Shown here: positions 8,543-17,021 of the stretch, piece after piece
Numbering within the stretch: the first letter of the stretch is position 1
Layout of the letters: each line of letters starts with the position of its first letter
DNA from: Paraburkholderia lacunae
Lineage (GTDB): Bacteria; Pseudomonadota; Gammaproteobacteria; Burkholderiales; Burkholderiaceae
Reading direction: 5' to 3'
Length of the DNA stretch: 64,000 bases
Assembly (NCBI RefSeq): GCF_003353175.1
Contig: NZ_QHKS01000023.1
Location: 58,253-122,252, forward strand
Made by a program: the position numbers and the translations under genes
The notes under the pieces: generated by a model
What the model saw: only the letters and a program-made list of their open reading frames with translations
What the model was told of the DNA's origin: nothing
The model's database searches: none

Positions 8543-9589
8543 ATGAACCGCGGCTCGGGTCCGAGGCTCGCGACGGCGATGCCCAACATGAGCGCGAAGC
8601 GTGCGGCCGCGATCTGGCTCGCGCTCGCCGTGCTCGCGCTGATTGTGCTGATGGCGTCGCTCGCGCTCGGCAGCGTGCCGCTCGCGCCCGCGCGCGTGCT
8701 GGCGGCGCTCGTGCCTTCGCACGCGGTATCGGCGGACCTCGCGGGCGAAATCGTGCGGACCTTGCGTCTGCCGCGCGCGCTGGCCGGCTTCGCGTGCGGC
8801 GCGCTGCTCGCGTTGGCCGGCGCGCTGTTGCAGGTGCTGCTGCGCAATCCGTTGGCCGAGCCCTATGTGCTGGGTGTGTCGGGCGGTGCGGCGGCTTTTG
8901 CGCTGGTCGCGATGATCGCCGGTTGCGCGTGGTGGATCGTCGATGCCAGCGCGTTCGCGGGCGCGTTCGTGTCGATCCTGCTGGTGCTCGGACTTGCGCG
9001 CCGAGAGTTGTGGCGGGGCGAGCCGCAGGACACGTCGCCGCGCTTGCTGTTGACCGGCGCGGTGATCGCGGCCGGCTGGGGCGCCGTCATCACGTTGCTG
9101 CTCAACCTTGCACCCGACAATCGTCTGCGCGGCATGCTGTTCTGGCTGACCGGCGACCTCAACGGCGGCGCCATGCCATGGGCCGCGCTCGCGGCGCTCG
9201 TCGTCGTGCTGATCGCGATCGTGCCCGCTGCGCCGCGGCTCAATGTGCTGCTGCGAGGCGATGCGGCCGCGCAGGCGCTCGGCGTCGCGGTGCTGCCGCT
9301 GCGCTTGCGTGTCTATCTGGTGGCGTCGCTGGCGGCAGCCGCGGCGGTGACGACAGCGGGCACCATCGGCTTTGTCGGCCTGGTGGTGCCGCATATGTTG
9401 CGGCTTGCCTTCGGCAACGATCAGCGCATGCTGTTGCCGGCCGCCGCGCTCGGTGGCGGTGTCGCGGTGATGGGTGCCGACCTGATTGCGCGCACGGCCA
9501 TTGCGCCGGCGCAATTGCCGGTCGGCGTGATTACGTCGATCGTCGGCGTGCCGGTGTTTTTGTGGATGCTGCTGCGCAGGCGCCGATGA
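8543..9589 (+). CDS. btuC: Cobalamin ABC transporter permease (FecCD family)
   Basis: This polytopic inner-membrane protein of 348 residues belongs to the FecCD/BtuC family, which forms a roughly ten-helix half-channel. Family signatures include RLPRALAGFACGALLALAG, LRNPLAEPYVLGVSGGAA and TIGFVGLVVPHMLR. An alternative start at MPNMSAKR (8579) is possible. It overlaps the following ATPase gene by 4 bp (ATGA). Position after btuB under the riboswitch indicates cobalamin rather than siderophore transport. Confidence 0.92.
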   Translation: MNRGSGPRLATAMPNMSAKRAAAIWLALAVLALIVLMASLALGSVPLAPARVLAALVPSHAVSADLAGEIVRTLRLPRALAGFACGALLALAGALLQVLLRNPLAEPYVLGVSGGAAAFALVAMIAGCAWWIVDASAFAGAFVSILLVLGLARRELWRGEPQDTSPRLLLTGAVIAAGWGAVITLLLNLAPDNRLRGMLFWLTGDLNGGAMPWAALAALVVVLIAIVPAAPRLNVLLRGDAAAQALGVAVLPLRLRVYLVASLAAAAAVTTAGTIGFVGLVVPHMLRLAFGNDQRMLLPAAALGGGVAVMGADLIARTAIAPAQLPVGVITSIVGVPVFLWMLLRRRR

Positions 9590-10425
9590 TGCAAGCACAC
9601 CACTCCGCCCATGCCGCGCTCAGCGCGCAACGCCTGACGTTGCGCGCCGGCTCGCGAACGCTGCTCGATGCGTTCACGCATACGTTCTACGCAGGCGAGA
9701 TCTGGTGCATCGCCGGCCCGAATGGTGCGGGCAAGACGACGCTGATCTCGACGCTCGCCGGCCTCTCGCATCCGGCGGCGGGGCACGTCGAGCTCGACGG
9801 CGCGCGTCTGGCCGACTGGCAACCGCTGCCGCTCGCACAGCGTCGCGCGTTGATGCCGCAGAGCGCGCACGATGCGTTCAGCGCGAGCGTGCTCGATATC
9901 GTGATGCTCAACCGCTTTCCGCATCTGACCGGCTGGGGCTGGGAACGCGACGCTGACCGCGCCGCCGCGCATGACGCGCTGGATGCGCTGGGCCTCGGCG
10001 AATTCGCGGCGCGCGACGTGCTGTCGCTGTCGGGCGGCGAACGGCAACGTGTTGCGCTGGCCGCGGTGCTGTGTCAGCAAGCGCCATTGTTGCTGCTCGA
10101 CGAACCGCTGTCGCATCTCGATCTGCATCATCAGATCGAGTGCCTCGATGCGTTGACCGCCTGGACACGCGAGCCTGGGCGTACAGTAGTGTTTTCGTGT
10201 CACGACCTGAATCTGGCGCGCCGTTTCGCGACGCATGCGCTGCTGCTCAACGGCGCCGGCGGCGCTTATGCCGGGCCGGTGCATGATGTGTTGACGCCGG
10301 CGCTGACGAGTCGTGCATTCGCGTACCCGTTGATTCTGCTTCGCGACGGTGAGCACGAGGCGTTGATTCCCGCGCCGCGGCCGCGTCACGAATCGCCTGG
10401 CGGTGATGACACGCAGGCAAGCTGA
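9586..10425 (+). CDS. btuD: Cobalamin ABC transporter ATP-binding protein
   Basis: The 279-residue ATPase has Walker A GPNGAGKTT, Q-loop region MPQSAHDAF, signature LSGGERQRV, Walker B LLLLDEPLSHLD and the switch histidine in VFSCHDL. With BtuC and the periplasmic BtuF encoded further right it forms the cobalamin importer. The start overlaps btuC (ATGA) and is shared with a second ATG in tandem. Length is typical of FepC/BtuD-type ATPases. Confidence 0.93.
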   Translation: MMQAHHSAHAALSAQRLTLRAGSRTLLDAFTHTFYAGEIWCIAGPNGAGKTTLISTLAGLSHPAAGHVELDGARLADWQPLPLAQRRALMPQSAHDAFSASVLDIVMLNRFPHLTGWGWERDADRAAAHDALDALGLGEFAARDVLSLSGGERQRVALAAVLCQQAPLLLLDEPLSHLDLHHQIECLDALTAWTREPGRTVVFSCHDLNLARRFATHALLLNGAGGAYAGPVHDVLTPALTSRAFAYPLILLRDGEHEALIPAPRPRHESPGGDDTQAS

Positions 10426-10464
10426 GCGCTTCACGTAAAACAATCTCTCTTCCGAAAAACGCCT

Positions 10465-11526
10465 ATGACTTCTTTGCCAGGTTTGCTGCCATTGCCCAAG
10501 GTCGAACCGCTCGATCAAACGTTGCGCGCCGAACTGCAACACATCATCGATACCAAGACCAAGCCGCCCGGCAGCCTCGGTCGGCTCGAGACGCTGGCGC
10601 GACAAATGGGCCTGATCCAGCGCACCACGCGTCCTACGGTCGAACGTCCGGCGATGATCGTGTTCGCCGGCGACCACGGTATTGCGGACGAAGGCGTGAG
10701 TCCTTATCCGCAAGCCGTGACCGCGCAGATGGTCGCCAACTTCCTCGCGGGAGGCGCGGCGATCAATGCATTGAGCCGCGTTGCCGGCGTCGAGCTCGAG
10801 GTGGTCAATGCGGGGGTTGCGACGCCGTTGCCGTCCAGCGAAGGCCTGATCGACATTCCGGTCGCGCCCGGCACCCGCAACTTCGCGCACGAACCCGCGA
10901 TGACGCATGGCGAGGCGCTCGCCGCGATGCAAGCGGGCGCTGCTCGCGTGCGCCATCATGCGGCGCTCGGCAGCAACGTGATCGGCTTCGGCGAGATGGG
11001 GATTGCGAATACGTCGTCGGCTGCGTGCTTGATGAGCCGCCTGTGCGGTGTGCGGATCGATGAATGCGTCGGCCGCGGCACCGGTCTCGACGATGCGGGC
11101 CTTGCGAAAAAGCGCAACGTGCTCGCCTCGGCGCTCGCGCGTCACGCTGTCTGCGTGGATCCGCTCGACGTGCTCGCCACGTTCGGCGGCTTCGAAATCG
11201 CGATGATGGCGGGCGCGTATCTCGCTGCCGCCGAAGCGCGTATGACGATCCTCGTCGACGGTTTCATCGCCACTTCGGCGTTGCTGGTCGCCGATGCGTT
11301 CGCGCCCAACGTGCGCGAGTATTGCGTGTTCGCGCACGCGTCGAACGAAGCGGGGCATGGGCGCATGCTCGACCATTTCGGCGCGCTGCCGTTGTTGTCG
11401 CTCGACATGCGTCTCGGCGAAGGTACGGGCGCTGCTCTCGCGGTGCCGTTGCTGCGCGCCGCCGTTGCGTTCGTCAACGAGATGGCGAGCTTCGAATCGG
11501 CAGGCGTCGCCAATCGCGATGCTTAA
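10465..11526 (+). CDS. cobT: Nicotinate-nucleotide--dimethylbenzimidazole phosphoribosyltransferase
   Basis: CobT transfers ribose phosphate from nicotinate mononucleotide to dimethylbenzimidazole, making alpha-ribazole phosphate for the lower ligand of B12. The 353-residue length is standard. Visible motifs are TKPPGSLGRLE near the N-terminus, VFAGDHGIADEGVSPYPQ and GFGEMGIANTSSAA. The LGEGTGAALA motif holds the catalytic glutamate, at about residue 319 here (Glu317 in the Salmonella enzyme). It sits between btuD and cobS in one rightward operon. Confidence 0.97.
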   Translation: MTSLPGLLPLPKVEPLDQTLRAELQHIIDTKTKPPGSLGRLETLARQMGLIQRTTRPTVERPAMIVFAGDHGIADEGVSPYPQAVTAQMVANFLAGGAAINALSRVAGVELEVVNAGVATPLPSSEGLIDIPVAPGTRNFAHEPAMTHGEALAAMQAGAARVRHHAALGSNVIGFGEMGIANTSSAACLMSRLCGVRIDECVGRGTGLDDAGLAKKRNVLASALARHAVCVDPLDVLATFGGFEIAMMAGAYLAAAEARMTILVDGFIATSALLVADAFAPNVREYCVFAHASNEAGHGRMLDHFGALPLLSLDMRLGEGTGAALAVPLLRAAVAFVNEMASFESAGVANRDA

Positions 11527-11604
11527 GCGATCCTGCAATAAGCGGCCTTGCGAGAGCTCGCTTCGCAATAAGCCGCCTCGCCGGATCGCAGGCTCGGCCC
11601 GTCC

Positions 11605-12381
11605 ATGAATCCGCTCGCGGAACTGCGCTACTTCTTCACGGCCCTCGGCTATTTCACGCGGGTGCCGGTGCCGCGCTGGGTCGGCTACGAGCCGCACTAC
11701 CTGAACGCGGCGGCGCGCTATTTTCCGCTCGTGGGCGTGCTGGTCGGCGGCTTGAGCGCGCTGGTCTATCTCGCGTCGTTGCGCGTGTTTCCGGCGGGCG
11801 TGGCGGTGCTGCTCTCGATGGCGGCGTCGCTCGTCGTCACCGGCGCGTTTCACGAAGACGGTCTGGCCGATTGCGTCGATGCGTTCGGTGGCGCCTATAC
11901 GCGCGACGACGTGCTTCGCATCATGCGTGATTCACGCATCGGTGCATTCGGCGCTATCGCACTCGTGATCGCGCTGGCATTGAAGTGGCAAGCGCTCGCC
12001 GCCATGCCGCCGATGCGCGCGGCAAGTCTGATGATTGCGGCGCATGCGGCCAGCCGCGCCAGCGCGATCGGCTATCTCGCCACCCTCGACTATGTGCGTG
12101 CCGAAGGCAAAGCCAGGCCGGTCGCGCAACGCTTGAGCGGTTCCGCGTCGATTTGCGCGGCGGTGTCCGGCTTGCCGTGGCTGCTCTGGCCGAGCTGGCG
12201 CGACGGGCCCGACTGGCGATTCGCCTGCGTCACACTCGCGGTATTGGCGGCGCTGCATTTTGCCATGGGCCGTTATTTCGTCAGACGCATCGGCGGGTAC
12301 ACCGGCGACTGCCTGGGTTTTGCGCAACAGATCTTTGAATTGAGCATCTACCTCGTGGGGCTTGCATGGATATCGTCCTGA
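11605..12381 (+). CDS. cobS: Adenosylcobinamide-GDP ribazoletransferase (cobalamin synthase)
   Basis: CobS is an integral inner-membrane enzyme that joins adenosylcobinamide-GDP and alpha-ribazole (phosphate) to complete cobalamin. The 258-residue protein has the N-terminal signature FTRVPVPRW, the conserved acidic block FHEDGLADCVDAFGGAYTRDD (metal-binding aspartates) and DSRIGAFGAIALV, plus several hydrophobic segments. The 3' end overlaps cobC by 16 bp. Confidence 0.96.
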   Translation: MNPLAELRYFFTALGYFTRVPVPRWVGYEPHYLNAAARYFPLVGVLVGGLSALVYLASLRVFPAGVAVLLSMAASLVVTGAFHEDGLADCVDAFGGAYTRDDVLRIMRDSRIGAFGAIALVIALALKWQALAAMPPMRAASLMIAAHAASRASAIGYLATLDYVRAEGKARPVAQRLSGSASICAAVSGLPWLLWPSWRDGPDWRFACVTLAVLAALHFAMGRYFVRRIGGYTGDCLGFAQQIFELSIYLVGLAWISS

Positions 12382-12956
12382 TCCGTCATCCCGCCGTCGC
12401 GCTCGATAGAGGCGTGTGTTATGGCCAGAGCGATGTGGCGCTTGCCGAGGATGTGGAGATGTCCGCGAGCGCGCTGGCCTTGAAACTCGCGACCTTGCAG
12501 GTGCCGCCGCCGCGCGTCTTGATGTCGAGTCCGCTGACGCGCTGCGCGTCCCTCGCCGCTGCAATGGCGAACGATTTCGGCTGCGCGCTCAGTCACGACG
12601 ACCGTCTGAAGGAAATGAACTTCGGCGCCTGGGAGCAGCAGCGCTGGGACGCCATCGATCGTGCATTGCTCGACGAGTGGGCGGCGAACTTCGAACATGC
12701 GCGAGCGCATGGCGGCGAGAGCGTCGCGCAATTCGTCGCGCGGGTGCGCGCGTGGTTCGAGGCATTCGCGCAGACGCGCGAGTTGACGCCGGCGTATGTC
12801 GTCACGCATGCGGGGGTGATTCGCGTGATTGCATCGCTGGTGCTGGATGTGCCGGTGGAGCGTTGTCTGAACTGGTCGCTGGAAATGGCCGGAATCGTGT
12901 GGCTGCACCGGGACGATGATGGGCAGCAATGGTCGCTGGTGAGGTGGAATGCCTGA
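12366..12956 (+). CDS. cobC: Alpha-ribazole phosphatase-like histidine phosphatase
   Basis: This 196-residue protein belongs to the histidine phosphatase superfamily. The N-terminal LIRHPAV holds the phospho-accepting histidine (RHP rather than the common RHG), LMSSPLTRC supplies the second arginine, and VVTHAGVIRVI the second histidine. KEMNFGAWE is typical of CobC and related phosphatases. Overlap with cobS and placement at the end of the cob operon support removal of phosphate from alpha-ribazole phosphate or cobalamin phosphate. Substrate is inferred from context. Confidence 0.9.
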   Translation: MDIVLIRHPAVALDRGVCYGQSDVALAEDVEMSASALALKLATLQVPPPRVLMSSPLTRCASLAAAMANDFGCALSHDDRLKEMNFGAWEQQRWDAIDRALLDEWAANFEHARAHGGESVAQFVARVRAWFEAFAQTRELTPAYVVTHAGVIRVIASLVLDVPVERCLNWSLEMAGIVWLHRDDDGQQWSLVRWNA

Positions 12957-13017
12957 GTGCCGCGCCTGGGTGGCTCGCCGCCTCCCGGCGGTCGGACACG
13001 CTAACTAGCTGAGATAC

Positions 13018-13112
13018 TATTCGCGCCACTTTTTCTGAGAATTTGTCGCGAAAAATCTTATTCGTGCCACTTTAATCGTAAAAAGTGGCACGAATAGCTC
13101 TATTTGTGCCAC
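13018..13112. repeat. Direct and inverted TATTCGTGCCACTTT repeats
   Basis: Copies are TATTCGCGCCACTTTTT (13018-13034), TATTCGTGCCACTTT (13059-13073), its perfect 15-bp inverted partner AAAGTGGCACGAATA (13082-13096) and TATTTGTGCCAC (13101-13112). Repeated ends of this kind are found in some insertion sequences (the IS21 family, for example), but no transposase is present. Confidence 0.7.
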
Positions 13113-13262
13113 CTGGCGGCCGCGGGAGACCTGTCCTCTTTCGTCGACGCGATCCAGTCCGATCTGGACCATCTCTATTTGGGTAACGTCGCGCGTTACC
13201 GGTTGCGGCTTTCCGAATTCGAGCGCTGGCCGTTCAAACGCGCGGATACTGCCACGCGCTGA
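13113..13262 (+). pseudogene. Possible C-terminal remnant of an unidentified gene
   Basis: An open frame from CTG at 13113 to TGA at 13260-13262 reads LAAAGDLSSFVDAI..., continues with YLGNVARYRLRLSEFERW and ends RADTATR. It has protein-like composition but no start codon or ribosome binding site, and begins right at the repeat cluster. It could be the tail of a gene truncated by the rearrangement that left the repeats. I do not recognise the family. Confidence 0.35.
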
Positions 13263-13286
13263 CGGCTCGCCGCGCCTGTCCCAGCG

Positions 13287-14198
13287 TCACTGTGCGCCGC
13301 TCGTCCTGCGCGAACGCGCCATATCCAGGTCCTCACATAGCTGCTTCGCCCCTAGCGCGATGCGTGGCGCCGGGCGGTTGATCAGGTCGCCGTCGATGGC
13401 GAACAGGTTGTTGTTCGCCACCGCTTTCAAGCCCGGCCATGCGCGCCAGCTGTCGAGTTGCGGCAAGGTCGTGGCGGGCCTGGTCGCGCCGGGCGCGGCG
13501 GTGACGATCGCCTCCGGATCGGCGGCGAGCACCGCTTCGGTCGAGACGGTCGGCACCAGCGGTTCCAGTTTAGCGAACACGTTGCGGCCGCCACACAGTG
13601 CAATCGCATCGCTGACCATGTGCTCGCCGTTGAGCGTCATCAACGGTTGATCCCACACCTGGTAGAACACGCTGACAGGCGGTCGGCTCGCGTACCGCAT
13701 TCGCAATTGCGCGATGTCGTGACGGAACGCAGCGGCTGCGGCATCCGCGGTCGGTGAGGTGCCGAGCAATTGCCCGAGTCGGGTCAGCGACACGGCGACA
13801 TCGTCGAGATGATGCGGCTCGCTGAAGAACAACGGCACATGCATGTCGCGCAGACGGTCGAGTTGACGCTGCGCATTGCCATGCCGCCACACGACAATCA
13901 GATCGGGCTTCAACGCGGCGATGCGTTCGAGATCGAGCGCCTTGTTGTCGCCGACGCGCGGCAGCTGTTTCGCTTCAGGCGGATAGTCGCTGTAGGACAC
14001 CGCGCCGACCAGTTTCGCGCCGCCGCCCGCGGCATAGAGCAATTCGGTGACGTGCGGCGCGAGGCTGATCACGCGTTGCGCGGGGGCGGGCAGGGTGACG
14101 GTCGTGCCGGTGTCGTCGGTCACGGTGATGGCGGCGTTCGCGTGCGGCGCGCCGGCAAAAAGCGCGGCGGCGATGGCGAAGCGGGGGAGACGGATCAT
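13287..14198 (-). CDS. btuF: Periplasmic cobalamin-binding protein
   Basis: BtuF is the periplasmic receptor that hands cobalamin to BtuCD. The 303 residues begin with a signal peptide (MIRLPRFAIAAALFAGAPHANA) followed by a class III solute-binding fold: ITVTDDTGTTVTLPAPAQRVISLAPHVTELLYA, then DLERIAALKPDLIVVW, the long connecting helix, and a second lobe with YQVWDQPLMTLNG. It is the last gene of the leftward cobU-cbiB-cobD-btuF operon and overlaps cobD by 4 bp. Its transport partners btuC and btuD are in the opposite operon. Confidence 0.92.
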   Translation of the reverse strand: MIRLPRFAIAAALFAGAPHANAAITVTDDTGTTVTLPAPAQRVISLAPHVTELLYAAGGGAKLVGAVSYSDYPPEAKQLPRVGDNKALDLERIAALKPDLIVVWRHGNAQRQLDRLRDMHVPLFFSEPHHLDDVAVSLTRLGQLLGTSPTADAAAAAFRHDIAQLRMRYASRPPVSVFYQVWDQPLMTLNGEHMVSDAIALCGGRNVFAKLEPLVPTVSTEAVLAADPEAIVTAAPGATRPATTLPQLDSWRAWPGLKAVANNNLFAIDGDLINRPAPRIALGAKQLCEDLDMARSRRTSGAQ

Positions 14199-15364
14199 CG
14201 GGTGCCGACGCTATCGATCATGCGCATGCTGTCGCACAAACTCTCGTCGAAGCGCGTCCATTCAGCCTCGCTTGCCGGCAAGCCGAAGCGTACGCTGCCG
14301 GACGCCGCGAACAGCCGCGTCCAGACGCCGCGCCGCGCCAACTCGTCATGCAAAGCGGCGGCGCGTGCATCGGCGCACCACGCGAAAAGCGGCGTGCTGC
14401 GCGTGGCAAGACCTTGTGCACGCAACAGGTTCACGAGACGCGCGCTGTCGGCAGTGAGCCGGGCACGCATTTGCCGCTGCCAGGCTTCGTCTTCAAACGC
14501 GGCTTTGACGGCATGACGAGCCGGGCCGCTGACGGTCCACGCGCCGAGCGCACGACGCAACGCGTCGAGCAACGCCGGCGCTCCAAGTACGAAGCCCGCG
14601 CGCACCCCCGCCAGGCCGAAGAATTTCCCCGGCGAGCGCAAGACGATCAAGCCGTCGCGATCGGCGCATGCCGCGAGCGACGCTGACGGCATGGTATCGG
14701 CAAAGGCTTCGTCGACGAGCAGTGTGCCGCCGCGCGCGCTCAGTTGCGCGTGCCATTGCAGCAGCCTGGCGGCGCTCAGTTGCTCAGCAGTCGGATTATT
14801 CGGATTGACGACAACCACATGCGTGAGCGCGTCGGGCAAAGTCTCGCAAGACACGTCGAGCGGCAAAACCCGGTGTCCGGCACGCTGGAAAGCGGGCGCA
14901 TATTCGCTGTACGTGAGCGGCGCGATGCCGGCCGTCGCACGCGGCAGCAACGCCGGCAGCGCGCGAATCGCCGCCTGGCTGCCGGCGACGGGCAGCACGT
15001 GCGCGGCATCGGGCGCGCCGTAGTAACGCGCGGCGCAGGCGGCGAAGCCGTCGCCTTCGTCGGGCAGGCGGCGCCACGCATCGGCGGGAACGGGCGGCAC
15101 CGGGTAGCCGTGCGGATTGATGCCGGTCGACAGATCGAGCCAGTGCGCGTACGGAATGCCGTAGCGCTCGGCGGCTTCGTGCAGGTTGCCGCCGTGGACC
15201 ACGGCGCTGGAATCGGCCGTGAAATCGGCCGTGAAATCGGCTGTGAGATCGGCCGCGAGATCGGCTGTGAAATCGGCCGTGAGATCAGCAGTGAGATCGG
15301 CCGTGCGATCGGCTGTGCGCCCAGCCGTGCGCTCATGTATGCGCTCGTTCATGCGCTCAACCAT
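14195..15364 (-). CDS. cobD: Threonine-phosphate decarboxylase with repeat N-terminus
   Basis: CobD is a PLP enzyme that decarboxylates threonine phosphate to aminopropanol phosphate, the linker of the nucleotide loop. Core homology starts at residue 56 (VHGGNLHEAAERYG). Other landmarks are NPNNPTAEQLS, LLVDEAFAD and the PLP-lysine block LRSPGKFFGLAGVRAG. Residues 13-52 are ten tandem tetrapeptides of the form TAD(L/F/R), an extension the family does not normally carry. The ATG at 15364 overlaps the cbiB stop by 8 bp. A GTG at 15202, just before the core, is an alternative start but lacks a clear Shine-Dalgarno sequence. Minus the extension, the length is normal. Confidence 0.92.
   Translation of the reverse strand: MVERMNERIHERTAGRTADRTADLTADLTADFTADLAADLTADFTADFTADSSAVVHGGNLHEAAERYGIPYAHWLDLSTGINPHGYPVPPVPADAWRRLPDEGDGFAACAARYYGAPDAAHVLPVAGSQAAIRALPALLPRATAGIAPLTYSEYAPAFQRAGHRVLPLDVSCETLPDALTHVVVVNPNNPTAEQLSAARLLQWHAQLSARGGTLLVDEAFADTMPSASLAACADRDGLIVLRSPGKFFGLAGVRAGFVLGAPALLDALRRALGAWTVSGPARHAVKAAFEDEAWQRQMRARLTADSARLVNLLRAQGLATRSTPLFAWCADARAAALHDELARRGVWTRLFAASGSVRFGLPASEAEWTRFDESLCDSMRMIDSVGTR
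15209..15328 (-). repeat. 12-bp tandem repeat array in the 5' end of cobD
   Basis: About ten 12-bp units of the form ACGGCCGATTTC or ACAGCCGATCTC (minus strand) run head to tail and encode TAD(L/F/R). Units differ mainly at third positions and the last codon, so the array is old enough to have drifted but keeps the frame. Confidence 0.85.
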
Positions 15365-16292
15365 GAAAAGGCACGCTCAGCAAAGCCAGCACGATCAGCA
15401 CCGCCAGCCAGAGAATCACCGTGCGCTCGACCAGCATCAACGCCGCCGTCACATGGCCGGCGTTCGCCGACCGTCCGGCACCGAGCGTCGGCCGATGTTC
15501 GAGCGTGCCGTGATAAACCGCCGCGCCGCCGATCAACACGTTCAGACTGCCGGCGCCCGCGGCCATCACCGGTCCGGCGTTCGGGCTGTCCCAGCGCGGC
15601 GCCTGCTCGCGCCAACAGCGCCACGCCGTGCGCGTGTCGCCGAGCAGCGCGTAACTCGCCGCGGTGAGACGCGCCGGTATCCAGTTGAGCACGTCGTCGA
15701 GCCGCGCGGCGGCCCAGCCGAAGCGCAAATAGCGCGGTGTGCGATAGCCCCACATCGCGTCGAGCGTATTGGCCAGACGAAAACCGAGCGCGCCCGGGCC
15801 GCCCGCGATCGCAAACCAGAACAGCGTGCCGAAGATCGCGTCGTTGCCGTTTTCGAGCGCCGATTCGACGGCGGCGCGCGACAGCGCGGCTTCGTCGGCA
15901 TGCGCGGTTTCGCGCGACACGATGCGCGAGGTCAGCAAACGCGCTTGCGCGAGATCGCGTTGCTGCAACGCCTGGGCGATCGGTGCGATGTGATCGTGCA
16001 GACTTCGCGCGCCGAGCGCGAACCAGAGCAACGCGACGTGTACGGCGCAGGCCGCCAGAAACGGTAGCACGCTGACCAGCCACCAGGCGATCAGCACCGG
16101 CGGCATGACCGCCAGCGACCACGCGAGCATACCCTTGGGCCGCAAGCGCCGGCCGGTGTTGTAGCGCGCTTCGAGGCGCATCGCGAGTTTGCCGAAGCCG
16201 ACCAGCGGATGCGCGAGGCGCGGCTCGCCGAACCAACGGTCGAAGGCAACGCCGGCGGTCGCCAGCGTCACGAGCATAGGGAGCGAGAGCAT
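15357..16292 (-). CDS. cbiB: Adenosylcobinamide-phosphate synthase
   Basis: CbiB is an inner-membrane enzyme that attaches aminopropanol (phosphate) to adenosylcobyric acid. The chosen start MLSLPMLVTLATAGVAFDRW overlaps the cobU stop by one base (TGATG). The 311 residues contain the family motifs FDRWFGEPRLAHPLVGFGKL, SRETAHADEAALSRAAVESALENGNDAIFGTLFW and LNWIPARLTA, plus several hydrophobic helices. Its product is the substrate of the upstream-encoded CobU. Confidence 0.95.
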   Translation of the reverse strand: MLSLPMLVTLATAGVAFDRWFGEPRLAHPLVGFGKLAMRLEARYNTGRRLRPKGMLAWSLAVMPPVLIAWWLVSVLPFLAACAVHVALLWFALGARSLHDHIAPIAQALQQRDLAQARLLTSRIVSRETAHADEAALSRAAVESALENGNDAIFGTLFWFAIAGGPGALGFRLANTLDAMWGYRTPRYLRFGWAAARLDDVLNWIPARLTAASYALLGDTRTAWRCWREQAPRWDSPNAGPVMAAGAGSLNVLIGGAAVYHGTLEHRPTLGAGRSANAGHVTAALMLVERTVILWLAVLIVLALLSVPFHG

Positions 16293-16846
16293 CACGCGCG
16301 GCCAGCCGTTTTCAATGCGAGCGGCAAGCCCGCGAGCATCATCGTGACCTGGGTGCTCGACGCGGCGATACGTTGATTGAGCCGCCCGAGTTCGTCGACA
16401 TAGAGCCGCGTGGCGGCGCCAAGCGGCACGACGCCCAGGCCGATTTCGTTGCTGACCACGATGATCTTTCCTTTGGCGTCGAGAAGCGCGGCCTCGAATG
16501 CAGTGAGATAGGCCTGATAGCGATCGATGGGCATACCGTCGCAATCAGGCGGACACAATAAATTGGCGAGCCACAACGTCAGACAGTCGATCAGGATGCA
16601 GTGGCCGGGCGCGTCAGTTTGCGTGACGGCGCCGGCGAGATCGACCGGCGCTTCGAGCAACTGCCAGTGCGCCGGACGCCGCTCGCGATGGTGCGCGATA
16701 CGCGCGCTGAATTCAGCATCGTCAGCCACGCGCGCGGTGGCGACGTAGGTGACAGCGAGCGCGCTGTCGTTCGCCAGCTGTTCGGCATGCATGCTTTTGC
16801 CCGAACGGGCGCCGCCGAGAACGAAGGTGAGGTCGCGGGAAGTCAT
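16292..16846 (-). CDS. cobU: Bifunctional adenosylcobinamide kinase/guanylyltransferase
   Basis: CobU (CobP) phosphorylates adenosylcobinamide and then adds GMP to give adenosylcobinamide-GDP for CobS. The start MTSRDLTFVLGG was chosen because it places the P-loop GGARSGKS at residues about 9-16, as usual; longer in-frame starts add unconserved residues. Further motifs are YVATARVADDAEFSARI, HHRERRP and IVVSNEIGLGVVPLG. At 184 residues the length is standard. It is first in the leftward operon, divergent from cobQ across 175 bp, and no second cobalamin riboswitch is visible upstream. Confidence 0.96.
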   Translation of the reverse strand: MTSRDLTFVLGGARSGKSMHAEQLANDSALAVTYVATARVADDAEFSARIAHHRERRPAHWQLLEAPVDLAGAVTQTDAPGHCILIDCLTLWLANLLCPPDCDGMPIDRYQAYLTAFEAALLDAKGKIIVVSNEIGLGVVPLGAATRLYVDELGRLNQRIAASSTQVTMMLAGLPLALKTAGRA

Positions 16847-17021
16847 CGTGTGATTGTACCGGCGCGCACCCGCTCCCGGCGCGATGGGATAATGCCGCGT
16901 TCGAATTGCTTCATCGCCGCTTTGTAGCCGCTTCATAGCCGTTTAGTTGCCGCCTCATTGTCGCTGCGTCCCTGCTTCGCCGCCGCTTGATTGCCTTTTT
17001 CACCGCTGAGCTCAATTTTCC

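Larger units (their letters stand above)
12957..13286. other. 330-bp gap with repeat cluster and possible mobile-element remnant
   Basis: The gap between cobC (+) and btuF (-) contains four copies of a TATTCGTGCCAC-type motif (13018-13112), one inverted. After these comes a 49-codon open stretch with no start codon (13113-13262). No T-tailed terminator was seen for either converging transcript. Confidence 0.6.

Noticed and set aside
7676..9598. A 640-codon open frame antisense to btuB and btuC
   Set aside because: Same GC-driven shadow; both underlying genes have clear family motifs.
9421..11853. An 810-codon open frame antisense to the btu/cob genes
   Set aside because: It spans several well-supported genes and their gaps, with shadow-type composition and no ribosome binding site.
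15209..15328. The cobD repeats as a CRISPR or transcription-factor array
   Set aside because: They are in-frame 12-bp units inside a coding region without spacers.
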